From the NCBI RefSeq assembly GCF_041027365.1, contig NZ_JBFTEH010000014.1, forward strand, positions 1 to 64,000: DNA of 64,000 nucleotides, read 5' to 3'. The position numbers were made by a program, and so were the translations under genes. Position 1 is the first letter of the stretch; each line of letters begins with the position of its first letter. Under the pieces are notes generated by a model that had not been told where the DNA came from, searched no databases, and saw nothing but the letters and a program-made list of their open reading frames with translations. Positions 53,900 to 64,000 of this stretch are shown one piece after another. The DNA comes from VKMB-3413 sp041027365 (GTDB lineage Bacteria > Pseudomonadota > Alphaproteobacteria > Rhizobiales > Rhizobiaceae).

Positions 53900-54331
53900 A
53901 TGGCGCGCTGGACCGTCTATCTCGACTCCAACGCACTGATCAGCTTCGTCGAAGTCGATGATGATCCTGTCATCCGTCTCTTCGATGTCGTCGAACCCGG
54001 GATGGCCAAGCTCTTCACCAGTGAACTCAGCCTGTCCGAGGTTCTTGTCGGGCCCCTTCGGGACGGAGACCATAGTCTGGTCGCCGCCTACGAGGAATTC
54101 CTGATCAGCGACGAGAGTTTGACCGTCCTGCCGATCGACCGGGCAGTCCTGCGAGACGCCGCTAGGCTACGGGCGGCTTTCGGCGGCAAGACGCCCGACG
54201 CCATTCACGTGGCGACAGCGATCGCCAGCAATTGCAACGTTATCGTCTCATCCGACCAGCGGCTTCGCATGCCGAAAGCGATTTCTCGGATCGCGGTGGA
54301 GGATGTCGGCGACTGGGAAAAGTGGCCATGA
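53900..54331 (+). CDS. PIN-domain protein, VapC-like ribonuclease toxin
   Basis: PIN-domain protein of 143 aa. The acidic catalytic residues are D9 (YLDSNALI), E42 or E47 (SELSLSEV), D100 (KTPDAIHVATA) and D119 (SSDQRLR), all intact. VapC toxins cleave tRNA or rRNA when freed from their antitoxin. Its stop overlaps the CDF gene start by 4 bp. I counted 33 of 60 G+C at 53941-54000 and 35 of 60 at 54241-54300, low for this window and consistent with later acquisition. Confidence 0.85.
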   Translation: MARWTVYLDSNALISFVEVDDDPVIRLFDVVEPGMAKLFTSELSLSEVLVGPLRDGDHSLVAAYEEFLISDESLTVLPIDRAVLRDAARLRAAFGGKTPDAIHVATAIASNCNVIVSSDQRLRMPKAISRIAVEDVGDWEKWP

Positions 54332-55461
54332 CCGATCACCACCATCACCACGCCGGCCAGTCGCACGGCCACGATCATGGGCGCGGTCACTCCCATGACC
54401 ATCATGACCACCACGGCCACTCCCATTCGCACGGCTTCGGCGGCCACGCGCATGGCGCCAACGAGACGCGGATGGCGATCGCGGCGGGGCTGACCGGCGT
54501 GTTCATGCTGGCCGAAGTGATCGGCGGCCTGTTCTCCGGCTCGCTGGCGCTTCTGGCCGATGCCGGGCACATGCTGACCGACTTCGCCGCCCTCGGCCTC
54601 GGCTGGTTCGCCTTCCGGCTGTCGCGGCGGCCGAGCGACGCGGAGCGGACCTATGGCTACGACCGCTTCGAAGTACTCGTCGCCTTCGTCAACGGCCTCG
54701 TCCTGTTCCTGATCGCCGCCTTCATCGTCTACGAGGCGGTGGAGCGGCTGATGTCGCCGAGCAGGGTGCTCGGCGGGACCATGCTGGCGATCGCGATCGG
54801 CGGCCTCGTCGTGAATATTGCGGTGTTCTTCGTGCTGCACGGCGGCGACCGGGAGAACCTCAATGTCCGCGGCGCCGTCCTTCACGTTCTGGGCGATCTT
54901 CTCGGCTCCGTCGCAGCGATAGCCGCCGCCGTCGTCATCCTCTTCACCGGCTGGTTCCCGATCGACCCGATCCTGTCCGTGCTGGTCTCGGTGATCATCC
55001 TCGTCTCCGCCTACAGGCTGGTGCGCGATGCCGGCCATGTGCTCCTCGAAGGCACGCCCGGCGACGTCGAAAGCGCAGACATCGCGCCGCATCTCGTCGG
55101 TGCGGTCGAGGGTCTGCGCGAAGTGCATCACGTCCACACCTGGGCGATCACGCCGCAGCGGCGCATGGCGACGCTGCACGCCTGCATCGAGGAGACGACG
55201 GACGGGACGATCGTGACTCGCGCGATCAAGAAGGAGCTGCAGGAGCGGTTCTCGATCGGGCATGCGACGGTCGAGATCGAATGGGAGGTCTGCGCCGACA
55301 ACGGCCAAAGTTCCTGTCATGAGACCGGAGCCCCGCCGACAGACCTCGCTGCGCGCGTCGACGATCACGGCACGGTCCACACCGGCCCGCGCGGCGGCGA
55401 TCATTCCCACACGCACTCGCACCGGACCGCCGGCGGGGGCTTCTCGCCCCTTACCGCCTGA
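54328..55461 (+). CDS. CDF family metal cation exporter, His-rich
   Basis: Cation diffusion facilitator of 377 aa, ZitB/CzcD-like, exporting zinc or similar divalent metal in exchange for protons. The transport-site motifs are HMLTD and HVLGD in six membrane segments (about 48-215), followed by the cytoplasmic ferredoxin-like domain with VHHVHTWAI. The N-terminus is extreme: 19 of the first 43 residues are His. A second His cluster lies at the C-terminus (GGDHSHTHSH). It overlaps the PIN gene by 4 bp and precedes yejF by 35 bp. Confidence 0.93.
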   Translation: MTDHHHHHAGQSHGHDHGRGHSHDHHDHHGHSHSHGFGGHAHGANETRMAIAAGLTGVFMLAEVIGGLFSGSLALLADAGHMLTDFAALGLGWFAFRLSRRPSDAERTYGYDRFEVLVAFVNGLVLFLIAAFIVYEAVERLMSPSRVLGGTMLAIAIGGLVVNIAVFFVLHGGDRENLNVRGAVLHVLGDLLGSVAAIAAAVVILFTGWFPIDPILSVLVSVIILVSAYRLVRDAGHVLLEGTPGDVESADIAPHLVGAVEGLREVHHVHTWAITPQRRMATLHACIEETTDGTIVTRAIKKELQERFSIGHATVEIEWEVCADNGQSSCHETGAPPTDLAARVDDHGTVHTGPRGGDHSHTHSHRTAGGGFSPLTA

Positions 55462-55496
55462 ACCGTTCGAGGCTTTCCACGCAAGGACCGCAGCGC

Positions 55497-57157
<1,661 letters not shown>

Positions 57158-57161
<4 letters not shown>

Positions 57162-57823
57162 GCACCGGCCACTACCGGGACCAGCTTTCCGACCAGCCGA
57201 TGGACTTCACCATCGACAACGAAGAGCTTCTTCACGACGGCTTTCGCAACCTGCGCGGCGTGACCGTCCGCCACGACGCGATGGACGACGGCGGCTCGAT
57301 CGGGCCGCTCCACCGCGAGTTTCTCGACACCGGCCCCGTCGCGGTGATCGTGCCCTACGACCCGGAGCGCGACGCGATCGTCGTCATCCGCCAGTTCCGG
57401 GTCACGGCGGCGCTGAAGACGCCCAACGGAGCGATTCTGGAACTCCCCGCCGGCATGGTCGACCCGGGCGAATCGGTCCAAGACGCCGCGGCGCGTGAAC
57501 TGACGGAGGAGACCGGCCTTTCCTGCAGGGCGATCGAGACCTGCTTCAAGATGATGCCGACGCCGGGACTGACCAGCGAGCAGGCGACGATCTTCCTCGC
57601 CATCGTCGACGCCTCCGGACTGGCGGAAGCCGCCGGCAAGCCGGACGAGCATGAGGATATCCGCCCGATCCTCGCCAAGGTGGACGATCTCGTCGCCGCC
57701 GTCGACGACGGTCGCATCGAGAACGGCTATCTCCTCGCCTGCACCCACTGGTTCGCGCGCAAGGGGCGCCCCATGGCGCAGGCGCTGGTCGGATCGATCG
57801 ACGACGCGGAAAGCGCGCAATGA
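57158..57823 (+). CDS. NUDIX hydrolase, ADP-ribose pyrophosphatase-like
   Basis: Cytoplasmic hydrolase of 221 aa. The NUDIX box at 99-121 is complete (G-x5-E-x7-REL-x-EE-x-GL) and LELPAGMVDPGE with VIRQFRV upstream matches ADP-ribose pyrophosphatases. About 50 residues precede the fold. It overlaps yejF by 4 bp and the next gene by 4 bp, so it is translated as part of the yej run. Substrate inferred from family. Confidence 0.9.
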
Positions 57824-58761
57824 GCATCCTCCTCTCCGTCACAGGCTTCGACCCGCAGCGCTGGTACGAGGCGCTGAAGGCGGCCGATCCGAGCCACACC
57901 ATCGTGCTTCAGCCCGGCCGCGCCGACGACCCGTCGATCGACTACGCCGTCGTCTGGAAACAGCCGCCCGGCATCCTTTCGGCGCTGCCGAACCTCAAGG
58001 CGATCTTCTCACTCGGTGCCGGCGTCGATCACATCCTCGCCGACCGCTCGCTTCCGGACGTGCCGATCGCCCGCATCGTCGCCGACGACCTCACTGCGCG
58101 GATGAGCGAATACGTCGTCTGGCGCGTGCTCGACCATTTCCGCCGCGGGCGCGCCTACCGCCAGCAGCAGGCGCAGAGGATCTGGCACGAGCGCATGCAG
58201 CCGGCGGCGCGCGAGGTGACGGTCGGCATCATGGGCTTCGGCGCCCTCGGCCAGGATGCCGCCGAAAAGCTGCGGACGCTCGGCTTCCAGGTCGCCGGCT
58301 GGAGCCGCAGCGGGCGAACCGCGCCGGGCGTCGCGACCTATTCCGGCTCGGACGGCCTTTCGCCCTTCCTCGCCGCAAGCGACATCCTCGTCGTGCTCCT
58401 GCCGCTGACGGCGGAGACGCGCGGCATCATCGACGCCGACCTCCTGTCGAAGCTGAAGCGCCAGACGCCGCTCGGCGGCCCGGTGCTGATCAATGCCGGG
58501 CGCGGAGCCCTGCAGGACGAAGTGGCGATTCTCGACGCGCTCGACCGCGACATCCTGATGGAAGCTTCGCTCGACGTCTTCACGGTCGAGCCGCTGCCCG
58601 CCGCCTCCCCGCTGTGGGCGCATCCGAAGGTGTTCGTCACCCCGCACGCCGCCGCGGTTTCGGATCCCGAGCAGCTCGCCCCCCTCGTCATGCAGCAGAT
58701 CGCCGCCCACCAGCGCGGCGAACCGCTCAAGCATCTCGTCGACCGCGCCAGCGGCTATTGA
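57820..58761 (+). CDS. Glyoxylate/hydroxypyruvate reductase, GhrA type
   Basis: NAD(P)H-dependent reductase of 313 aa in the 2-hydroxyacid dehydrogenase family. The nucleotide motif GFGALG is at 139-144, and the catalytic residues are R228 (NAGRGAL), E257 (TVEPLP) and H276 (TPHAAA). The overall sequence is closer to GhrA than the dehydrogenase at 16710-17675, so the window has two distinct members. It overlaps the NUDIX gene by 4 bp and ends the yej run. Confidence 0.92.
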   Translation: MSILLSVTGFDPQRWYEALKAADPSHTIVLQPGRADDPSIDYAVVWKQPPGILSALPNLKAIFSLGAGVDHILADRSLPDVPIARIVADDLTARMSEYVVWRVLDHFRRGRAYRQQQAQRIWHERMQPAAREVTVGIMGFGALGQDAAEKLRTLGFQVAGWSRSGRTAPGVATYSGSDGLSPFLAASDILVVLLPLTAETRGIIDADLLSKLKRQTPLGGPVLINAGRGALQDEVAILDALDRDILMEASLDVFTVEPLPAASPLWAHPKVFVTPHAAAVSDPEQLAPLVMQQIAAHQRGEPLKHLVDRASGY

Positions 58762-58818
58762 CCGCAGCGCCGCCCGCCGTTCCACTTCCGCCATCCAACC
58801 CGAGCTTCGAAGGACCCA

Positions 58819-59211
58819 ATGGATTTCGCCCTGCCGACGACCAATGCCGGCTGGCTGCCGTTCGGCGCCGCCTGTCTGACCATCCTGTTCGGCCTCGCCG
58901 CGCTGTTCGCGCCCGGCACGACCATGCGGACCCTGGGAATCGCCCCGAGCGTCGGGCGCGCCGACGCCTATGCGGGCGGGCGCGCCAGCCTTGCCGGCTT
59001 CTGGCTCGGCGTCGGCATCGTCGCGGCGGCGCTCTACGATCAGCCTTTCGTCCAACTCGCGCTCGGCGCCGGCTGGCTGTTCACGGCCTTCGGACGGTTC
59101 GTCTCGATGCTGTCCGACGGCCGCTCGGCCGTCGGCTTTCTCGCCTTCGTCGTCGAGCTCTGCCTTGCCGCGGCGGCGCTCGCACCCGCCTTCGGCTTCA
59201 TCTCCTCCTGA
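58819..59211 (+). CDS. Small membrane protein, DUF4345-like
   Basis: Protein of 130 aa with four predicted membrane segments (about 13-32, 53-70, 76-92, 103-125). The pattern AGGRASLAGFWLGVGIVAA then GWLFTAFGRFVSMLSDG resembles the DUF4345 family; function is unknown. It lies 57 bp after the reductase and 247 bp before atpH on the same strand. Confidence 0.8.
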   Translation: MDFALPTTNAGWLPFGAACLTILFGLAALFAPGTTMRTLGIAPSVGRADAYAGGRASLAGFWLGVGIVAAALYDQPFVQLALGAGWLFTAFGRFVSMLSDGRSAVGFLAFVVELCLAAAALAPAFGFISS

Positions 59212-59290
59212 GCTTCGATCGTCTTGGCGTTGCAGGCGACGGCCAAGCGGAACGCCGGGGAAAGGGCGCAAATTGCCCGCGCCAAGCGTG

Positions 59291-59319
59291 TTGTCGGCAA
59301 GAAAGCCCTATGCTAGACG
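59291..59319 (+). promoter_or_regulatory. Probable atp operon promoter
   Basis: TTGTCG (59291-59296), a 17-nt spacer and TAGACG (59314-59319) lie about 140 bp before atpH in the 247-bp gap. The -35 and spacing are good for an alphaproteobacterial housekeeping promoter; the -10 is fair. Confidence 0.5.
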
Positions 59320-59458
59320 GTCGCTGTCTCGGGAGGTGGCACGGCGACGCTGTCGCTGCCTTCTTACCTTTTACCTGTCGGTTTCAAGGAATTGGAGCGG
59401 TCTTGCTTCGGCAGCGCGACGGGGCCTTGAACGGAACGCGAAAGAGAAACGGTCGTCC

Positions 59459-60019
59459 GTGGCACAATCATCCTCTCCCGTCTCGGGAGTCGCAGACCGC
59501 TACGCTCAATCCCTGTTCGATCTCGCCCTGGACGAGGGGGCGGTGGAAATGGTGGAGTCCGAACTCTCGGCATTCCAGACCCTGATCGATGAGAACGGCG
59601 ACTTCCGGCGCCTCGTCGAGAGCCCGGCCTTCACCTCCGACGATCAGCTTCGCGCGATCGACGCGATCGTGAAGGACGTGAAGCCGAGCGCCCTGACCGG
59701 CAACTTCCTGCGGGTCGTCGCCTCCAACCGGCGGCTGTTCGTCCTGCCCGGCATGATCCGGCGCTTCCACCAGATCGCGGCCGATCATCGCGGCGAGGTC
59801 GAGGCCGAGGTGGTGAGCGCCTACCCGCTGACCGACGAGCAGCGCCGGGAACTGGCCGAGACCCTCGGCTCCTACGCCGGCAAGACCGTCAACATGCGCG
59901 AGAGCGTCGATCAAGCGATCCTCGGCGGCCTGATCGTCAAGATCGGCTCGCGGCAGATCGACACCTCGCTGCGCACCAAATTGAATTCGCTCAAGCTCGC
60001 ATTGAAAGAGGTCGGCTGA
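59459..60019 (+). CDS. atpH: ATP synthase F1 subunit delta
   Basis: Stalk subunit of 186 aa that links F1 to Fo. The start is GTG 59459 (VAQSSSPVSGVADRYAQSLFDLA), which gives the usual length; the frame is open upstream but that part is not coding. GLIVKIGSRQIDTSLRTKLNSLKLAL is the conserved C-terminus. It overlaps atpA by one base (TGATG). First gene of the F1 operon; the Fo genes are elsewhere, as usual in this order. Confidence 0.96.
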   Translation: MAQSSSPVSGVADRYAQSLFDLALDEGAVEMVESELSAFQTLIDENGDFRRLVESPAFTSDDQLRAIDAIVKDVKPSALTGNFLRVVASNRRLFVLPGMIRRFHQIAADHRGEVEAEVVSAYPLTDEQRRELAETLGSYAGKTVNMRESVDQAILGGLIVKIGSRQIDTSLRTKLNSLKLALKEVG

Positions 60020-61548
60020 TGGATATCCGCGCCGCGGAAATTTCCGCAATCCTCAAGAACCAGATCAAGAATTTCGGCAACGAGGCGGAAGTCTCGGAAG
60101 TCGGCCAGGTTCTGTCTGTCGGCGACGGCATCGCGCGCGTCTACGGCCTCGACAACTGCCAGGCCGGCGAGATGCTGGAGTTCCCCGGCGGCATCCAGGG
60201 CATGGCGCTGAACCTCGAAGCCGACAATGTCGGCGTCGTGATCTTCGGCTCCGACCGCGACATCAAGGAAGGCGACACGGTCAAGCGCACCGGCGCGATC
60301 GTGGAAGTGCCGGTCGGCAAGGGCCTGCTCGGCCGCGTCGTCGACGGTCTCGGCAACCCGATCGACGGCAAGGGCCCGATCGATGGCGCCGAGATGCGCC
60401 GCGTCGACGTCAAGGCGCCGGGCATCATCCCGCGCAAGTCCGTGCACGAGCCGATGTCGACGGGCCTGAAGGCCATCGACGCGCTGATCCCGATCGGCCG
60501 CGGCCAGCGCGAGCTGGTCATCGGCGACCGCCAGACCGGCAAGACCGCGATCCTTCTCGACACCTTCCTCAACCAGAAGCCGGCGCACGACGAGAACCGC
60601 GAGAACGACAAGCTCTACTGCATCTACGTCGCCGTCGGTCAGAAGCGCTCCACCGTCGCGCAGTTCGTGCGCACGCTGGAGGAGCGCGGCGCGATGGAAT
60701 ATTCCATCGTCATCGCCGCGACCGCCTCGGAGCCGGCGCCGATGCAGTACATCGCGCCCTTCACCGGCTGCGCGATGGGCGAGTATTTCCGCGACAACGG
60801 CATGCATGCCGTGATCGCCTATGACGACCTGTCGAAGCAGGCCGTATCCTACCGCCAGATGTCGCTGCTGCTGCGCCGTCCGCCGGGCCGCGAGGCTTAT
60901 CCGGGCGACGTCTTCTACCTGCACTCCCGCCTGCTGGAGCGCGCCGCGAAGATGAGCGACGCGCACGGCGCCGGCTCGCTCACCGCCCTGCCGGTCATCG
61001 AGACCCAGGCGGGCGACGTCTCGGCCTACATCCCGACCAACGTGATCTCGATCACCGACGGCCAGATCTTCCTGGAGACGACGCTGTTCTACCAGGGCGT
61101 CCGCCCGGCAGTGAACGTCGGTCTCTCGGTGTCTCGCGTCGGCTCCTCGGCCCAGGTCAAGGCGATGAAGCAGGTCGCCGGCTCGATCAAGGGCGAGCTC
61201 GCGCAGTATCGCGAAATGGCCGCCTTCGCCCAGTTCGGCTCCGATCTCGACGCATCGACCCAGCGCCTGCTCAACCGCGGCGCCCGGCTCACCGAGCTCC
61301 TCAAGCAGCCGCAGTTCTCGCCGCTGAAGACCGAGGAGCAGGTGGTGGTGATCTTCGCCGGCACGCAGGGCTATCTCGACAAGCTGCGGATCGACCAGGT
61401 CGGCCCGTTCGAGGACGGACTGCTCACCGCGATGCGCACCGAGCACAAGGAAGTGCTCGACCAGATCGCCAGGGAGAAGGCGCTGTCGGACGAGCTCCGC
61501 GGCAAGCTGAAGTCCGCGATCGACAGCTTCGCCAAGAGCTTCGCCTGA
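60019..61548 (+). CDS. atpA: ATP synthase F1 subunit alpha
   Basis: Non-catalytic nucleotide-binding subunit of 509 aa in the F1 hexamer. The P-loop is GDRQTGKT at 169-176, and VGLSVSRVGSSAQVKAMKQVAG contains the arginine finger region. The N-terminus MDIRAAEISAILKNQIKNFG is typical. It starts on the last base of atpH and precedes atpG by 71 bp. Confidence 0.98.
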   Translation: MDIRAAEISAILKNQIKNFGNEAEVSEVGQVLSVGDGIARVYGLDNCQAGEMLEFPGGIQGMALNLEADNVGVVIFGSDRDIKEGDTVKRTGAIVEVPVGKGLLGRVVDGLGNPIDGKGPIDGAEMRRVDVKAPGIIPRKSVHEPMSTGLKAIDALIPIGRGQRELVIGDRQTGKTAILLDTFLNQKPAHDENRENDKLYCIYVAVGQKRSTVAQFVRTLEERGAMEYSIVIAATASEPAPMQYIAPFTGCAMGEYFRDNGMHAVIAYDDLSKQAVSYRQMSLLLRRPPGREAYPGDVFYLHSRLLERAAKMSDAHGAGSLTALPVIETQAGDVSAYIPTNVISITDGQIFLETTLFYQGVRPAVNVGLSVSRVGSSAQVKAMKQVAGSIKGELAQYREMAAFAQFGSDLDASTQRLLNRGARLTELLKQPQFSPLKTEEQVVVIFAGTQGYLDKLRIDQVGPFEDGLLTAMRTEHKEVLDQIAREKALSDELRGKLKSAIDSFAKSFA

Positions 61549-61619
61549 GCCCCAACGACGCGCCCTGAGCTTCGCCTCGACCGAGGCGGAGCCGGGCCAG
61601 CCGGAGACTGCGCCAGACC

Positions 61620-62501
61620 ATGGCATCACTGAAGGACCTCAGGAACCGCATCGCGTCGGTCAAGTCCACGCAGAAGATCACCAAGGCCATGCAGATGGTC
61701 GCGGCGGCGAAGCTGCGTCGGGCCGAGGAAGCCGCTGCGGCCGCGCGGCCCTATGCCGACCGCATGGCCGCCGTGTTGTCCAACATCGCCGGCGCGATGG
61801 AGGGCGACGGCCCGCCGCTGATGGTCGGGACCGGTAGGGACGACACCCATCTCCTCGTCGTCTTCACCGCCGAGCGTGGTCTGGCCGGTGCGTTCAACGC
61901 CTCGATCGTCAAGCTCGCCCGCCAGCACCAGCGGCGCCTGGAGAGCGAAGGCAAGACGGTGAAGTTTCTCGCCGTCGGCAAGAAGGCGTGGGACATGATG
62001 CGCCGCGACCTCGCGCAGAAGGTCGTGCACCGCACCGACTTCCGCGAGGTGAAGAGCGTCGGCTTCGACGAAGCCGATTCGCTCGGCGAGACGATCATCG
62101 AGATGTTCGGCAAGGGCGAGTTCGACGTCTGCACCATCTTCTACTCGGCCTTCCAGAACGTGATCACCCAGGTCCCGACGGCCCAGCAAATCATCCCGGC
62201 CGTGCTGCCGAAGGATGAGGCCGAAGCGAAGGAGACGGGGGCCGTCGCGTCCTACGAATACGAGCCGGAGCCGGCGGAGATTCTCGAAGCCCTGGTTCCG
62301 CGCAACATCAAGGTGCAGATCCTGCATGCCCTGCTCGAGAACGCCGCGTCCGAACAGGGCGCGCGGATGAGCGCGATGGACAATGCGACGCGCAATGCCG
62401 GCGACATGATCGACAAGCTGTCGGTCTCCTACAACCGGCAGCGCCAGGCGCAGATCACCACCGAGCTGATCGAAATCATTTCCGGCGCCGAGGCGCTCTG
62501 A
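61620..62501 (+). CDS. atpG: ATP synthase F1 subunit gamma
   Basis: Central rotor shaft of F1, 293 aa. The N-terminal ASLKDLRNRIASVKSTQKITKAMQMVAAAKLRRA and the C-terminal MSAMDNATRNAGDMIDKLSVSYNRQRQAQIT are the coiled-coil signature helices. An insert of about a dozen residues around 200 (EAEAKETGAVASYEYEPEP) is a small variation common in alphaproteobacteria. Between atpA (71 bp) and atpD (25 bp). Confidence 0.97.
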   Translation: MASLKDLRNRIASVKSTQKITKAMQMVAAAKLRRAEEAAAAARPYADRMAAVLSNIAGAMEGDGPPLMVGTGRDDTHLLVVFTAERGLAGAFNASIVKLARQHQRRLESEGKTVKFLAVGKKAWDMMRRDLAQKVVHRTDFREVKSVGFDEADSLGETIIEMFGKGEFDVCTIFYSAFQNVITQVPTAQQIIPAVLPKDEAEAKETGAVASYEYEPEPAEILEALVPRNIKVQILHALLENAASEQGARMSAMDNATRNAGDMIDKLSVSYNRQRQAQITTELIEIISGAEAL

Positions 62502-62526
62502 CCGCAATCTGAGAGGAGGCCAATCC

Positions 62527-63981
62527 ATGGCTGACACCGACAATCAGGGCCGCACCGTCGGCCGCATCGCCCAGGTCATCGGCGCCGTCGTCGACGTCGA
62601 GTTCGACGATCACCTGCCGGCCATCCTGAACGCCCTCGAATGCGACAACCACGGCAACCGCCTGGTGCTCGAGGTCGCCCAGCATCTCGGCGAGAACACC
62701 GTCCGCACCATCGCCATGGACCTCACCGAGGGCCTGGTGCGCGGCCAGGAAGTCGTCGACACCGGCGAGCCGATCCGCGTTCCCGTCGGCGACGGCACGC
62801 TCGGCCGCATCATGAACGTCATCGGCGAGCCGATCGACGAGGTCGGGCCGATCCCGTCCGACGAGAAGCGCGCGATCCACCAGCCGGCCCCGCCCTATAT
62901 CGAGCAGTCGCCGGAGAGCCAGATCCTCGTCACCGGCATCAAGGTCATCGACCTGCTCGCGCCCTATGCGCGCGGCGGCAAGATCGGCCTGTTCGGCGGC
63001 GCCGGCGTCGGCAAGACGGTGCTGATCCAGGAGCTGATCAACAACGTTGCGAAGGCGCATGGCGGCTACTCGGTGTTCGCCGGCGTCGGCGAGCGCACCC
63101 GCGAGGGCAACGATCTCTACCACGAGATGATCGAGTCCGGCGTGAACAAGGATCCGCACGAGCACGGCGGTTCGGCCGAGGGCTCCAAGGCGGCGCTGGT
63201 CTACGGCCAGATGAACGAGCCGCCGGGCGCCCGTGCCCGCGTCGCGCTGACCGGCCTCACCATCGCCGAGCACTTCCGCGACCAGGGCCAGGACGTTCTG
63301 TTCTTCGTCGACAACATCTTCCGCTTCACCCAGGCGGGCTCGGAAGTGTCGGCGCTCCTCGGCCGCATCCCCTCGGCGGTGGGCTATCAGCCGACGCTCG
63401 CCACCGACATGGGCGCGATGCAGGAGCGCATCACCACGACCACCAAGGGCTCGATCACCTCGGTGCAGGCGATCTACGTGCCCGCCGACGACCTGACCGA
63501 CCCGGCGCCGGCGACGTCCTTCGCCCATCTGGACGCGACCACGGTTCTCAACCGCGCGATCTCCGAGAAGGGCATCTACCCGGCGGTCGATCCGCTGGAC
63601 TCCACCTCGCGCATGCTCTCCCCGATGATCATCGGCGAGGAGCACTACAATGTCGCGCGGCAGGTCCAGCAGGTGCTGCAGAAGTACAAGTCGCTGCAGG
63701 ACATCATCGCCATTCTCGGCATGGACGAGCTGTCGGAAGAGGACAAGCTGACGGTGGCGCGCGCCCGCAAGATCGAGCGCTTCCTGTCGCAGCCCTTCTC
63801 GGTCGCGGAGGTGTTCACCAACACGCCCGGCCAGCTGGTTCCGCTGGAAGACACGATCAAGTCCTTCAAGGGCCTGGTCAACGGCGAGTACGACCACCTG
63901 CCGGAGGCCGCCTTCTACATGGTCGGCGCGATCGACCAGGCGGTCGAGAAGGCCCAGAAGCTGGCGCAGAACGCGGCGTAA
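62527..63981 (+). CDS. atpD: ATP synthase F1 subunit beta
   Basis: Catalytic subunit of 484 aa. The P-loop is GGAGVGKT at 157-164, with the catalytic GERTREGNDLYHEM and DNIFRFTQAGSEVSALLGRIPSAVGYQPTL regions. A good ribosome site (GAGAGGAGG) precedes ATG 62527. It ends 19 bp before the window edge; atpC (epsilon) is expected next. Confidence 0.98.
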   Translation: MADTDNQGRTVGRIAQVIGAVVDVEFDDHLPAILNALECDNHGNRLVLEVAQHLGENTVRTIAMDLTEGLVRGQEVVDTGEPIRVPVGDGTLGRIMNVIGEPIDEVGPIPSDEKRAIHQPAPPYIEQSPESQILVTGIKVIDLLAPYARGGKIGLFGGAGVGKTVLIQELINNVAKAHGGYSVFAGVGERTREGNDLYHEMIESGVNKDPHEHGGSAEGSKAALVYGQMNEPPGARARVALTGLTIAEHFRDQGQDVLFFVDNIFRFTQAGSEVSALLGRIPSAVGYQPTLATDMGAMQERITTTTKGSITSVQAIYVPADDLTDPAPATSFAHLDATTVLNRAISEKGIYPAVDPLDSTSRMLSPMIIGEEHYNVARQVQQVLQKYKSLQDIIAILGMDELSEEDKLTVARARKIERFLSQPFSVAEVFTNTPGQLVPLEDTIKSFKGLVNGEYDHLPEAAFYMVGAIDQAVEKAQKLAQNAA

Positions 63982-64000
63982 GCCGGAGCGCCTCACGACA

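Overview
This is a high-GC chromosomal stretch from an alphaproteobacterium, most likely of the order Hyphomicrobiales (Rhizobiales). The basis is the gene content and order: phoR-pstSCAB-phoU-phoB, the atpHAGD operon, a RegB/RegA pair beside a cyo quinol oxidase, a yejA1A2BEF peptide transporter and the ffs-dnaX-ybaB-recR block. I cannot place it securely below order level. Nearly all DNA is coding. No IS element, phage, CRISPR array, rRNA or tRNA was seen; the only RNA gene recognised is the small SRP RNA (minus strand, 38488-38584).

Layout. 1-62: start of a minus-strand gene cut by the edge. 203-7277: phosphate sensing and uptake, all on the minus strand, with a Pho-box-like site behind phoR and a perfect 15-bp hairpin between pstS and pstC. 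7417-12277: a membrane-anchored unknown protein, a GH15 glucosidase/trehalase, a glucose-dehydrogenase-like SDR overlapping it, and a second SDR. 12541-17992: a LacI-family regulator and a polar amino-acid-type ABC transporter with a 2-hydroxyacid dehydrogenase; matching palindromes (core GATCGATC) sit before the regulator and before the transporter. 18047-24100: cupin, YgfZ, HD phosphohydrolase, tyrosine phosphatase, panBC and an MHS-type MFS carrier. 24279-31471: cyoABCD, SURF1, RegB and RegA. 31572-45539: ChaN-like protein, lytic transglycosylase, LysE exporter, recR, ybaB, dnaX, ffs, HIT protein, nudC, bluB, a second tyrosine phosphatase, a GGDEF-EAL protein, pheA and kdsB. 45742-58761: an unusual two-domain cytochrome c with a strong terminator, then the yej transporter interrupted by a VapBC-like module and a His-rich CDF metal exporter, followed by a NUDIX hydrolase and a GhrA-type reductase. 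59459-63981: atpH, atpA, atpG and atpD; atpC should follow past the right edge.

How the parts work together. PhoR/PhoB with PhoU govern the PstSCAB importer. GH15 releases glucose that the adjacent SDR could oxidise. The palindromes suggest one LacI-family protein controls both itself and the amino-acid transport operon. The cyo-SURF1-RegBA run links a quinol-fed terminal oxidase to a quinone/redox-sensing two-component system. The yej run pairs two binding proteins with one permease/ATPase set.

Most notable points: a 7-bp tandem duplication that breaks the expected cyoD reading frame just after its ATGA-coupled start; the toxin-antitoxin plus metal-exporter cassette inside the yej operon; the paired LacI-type operators; several perfect intergenic inverted repeats where transcript levels could be tuned; and the two-domain cytochrome c with a linker of about 150 residues.
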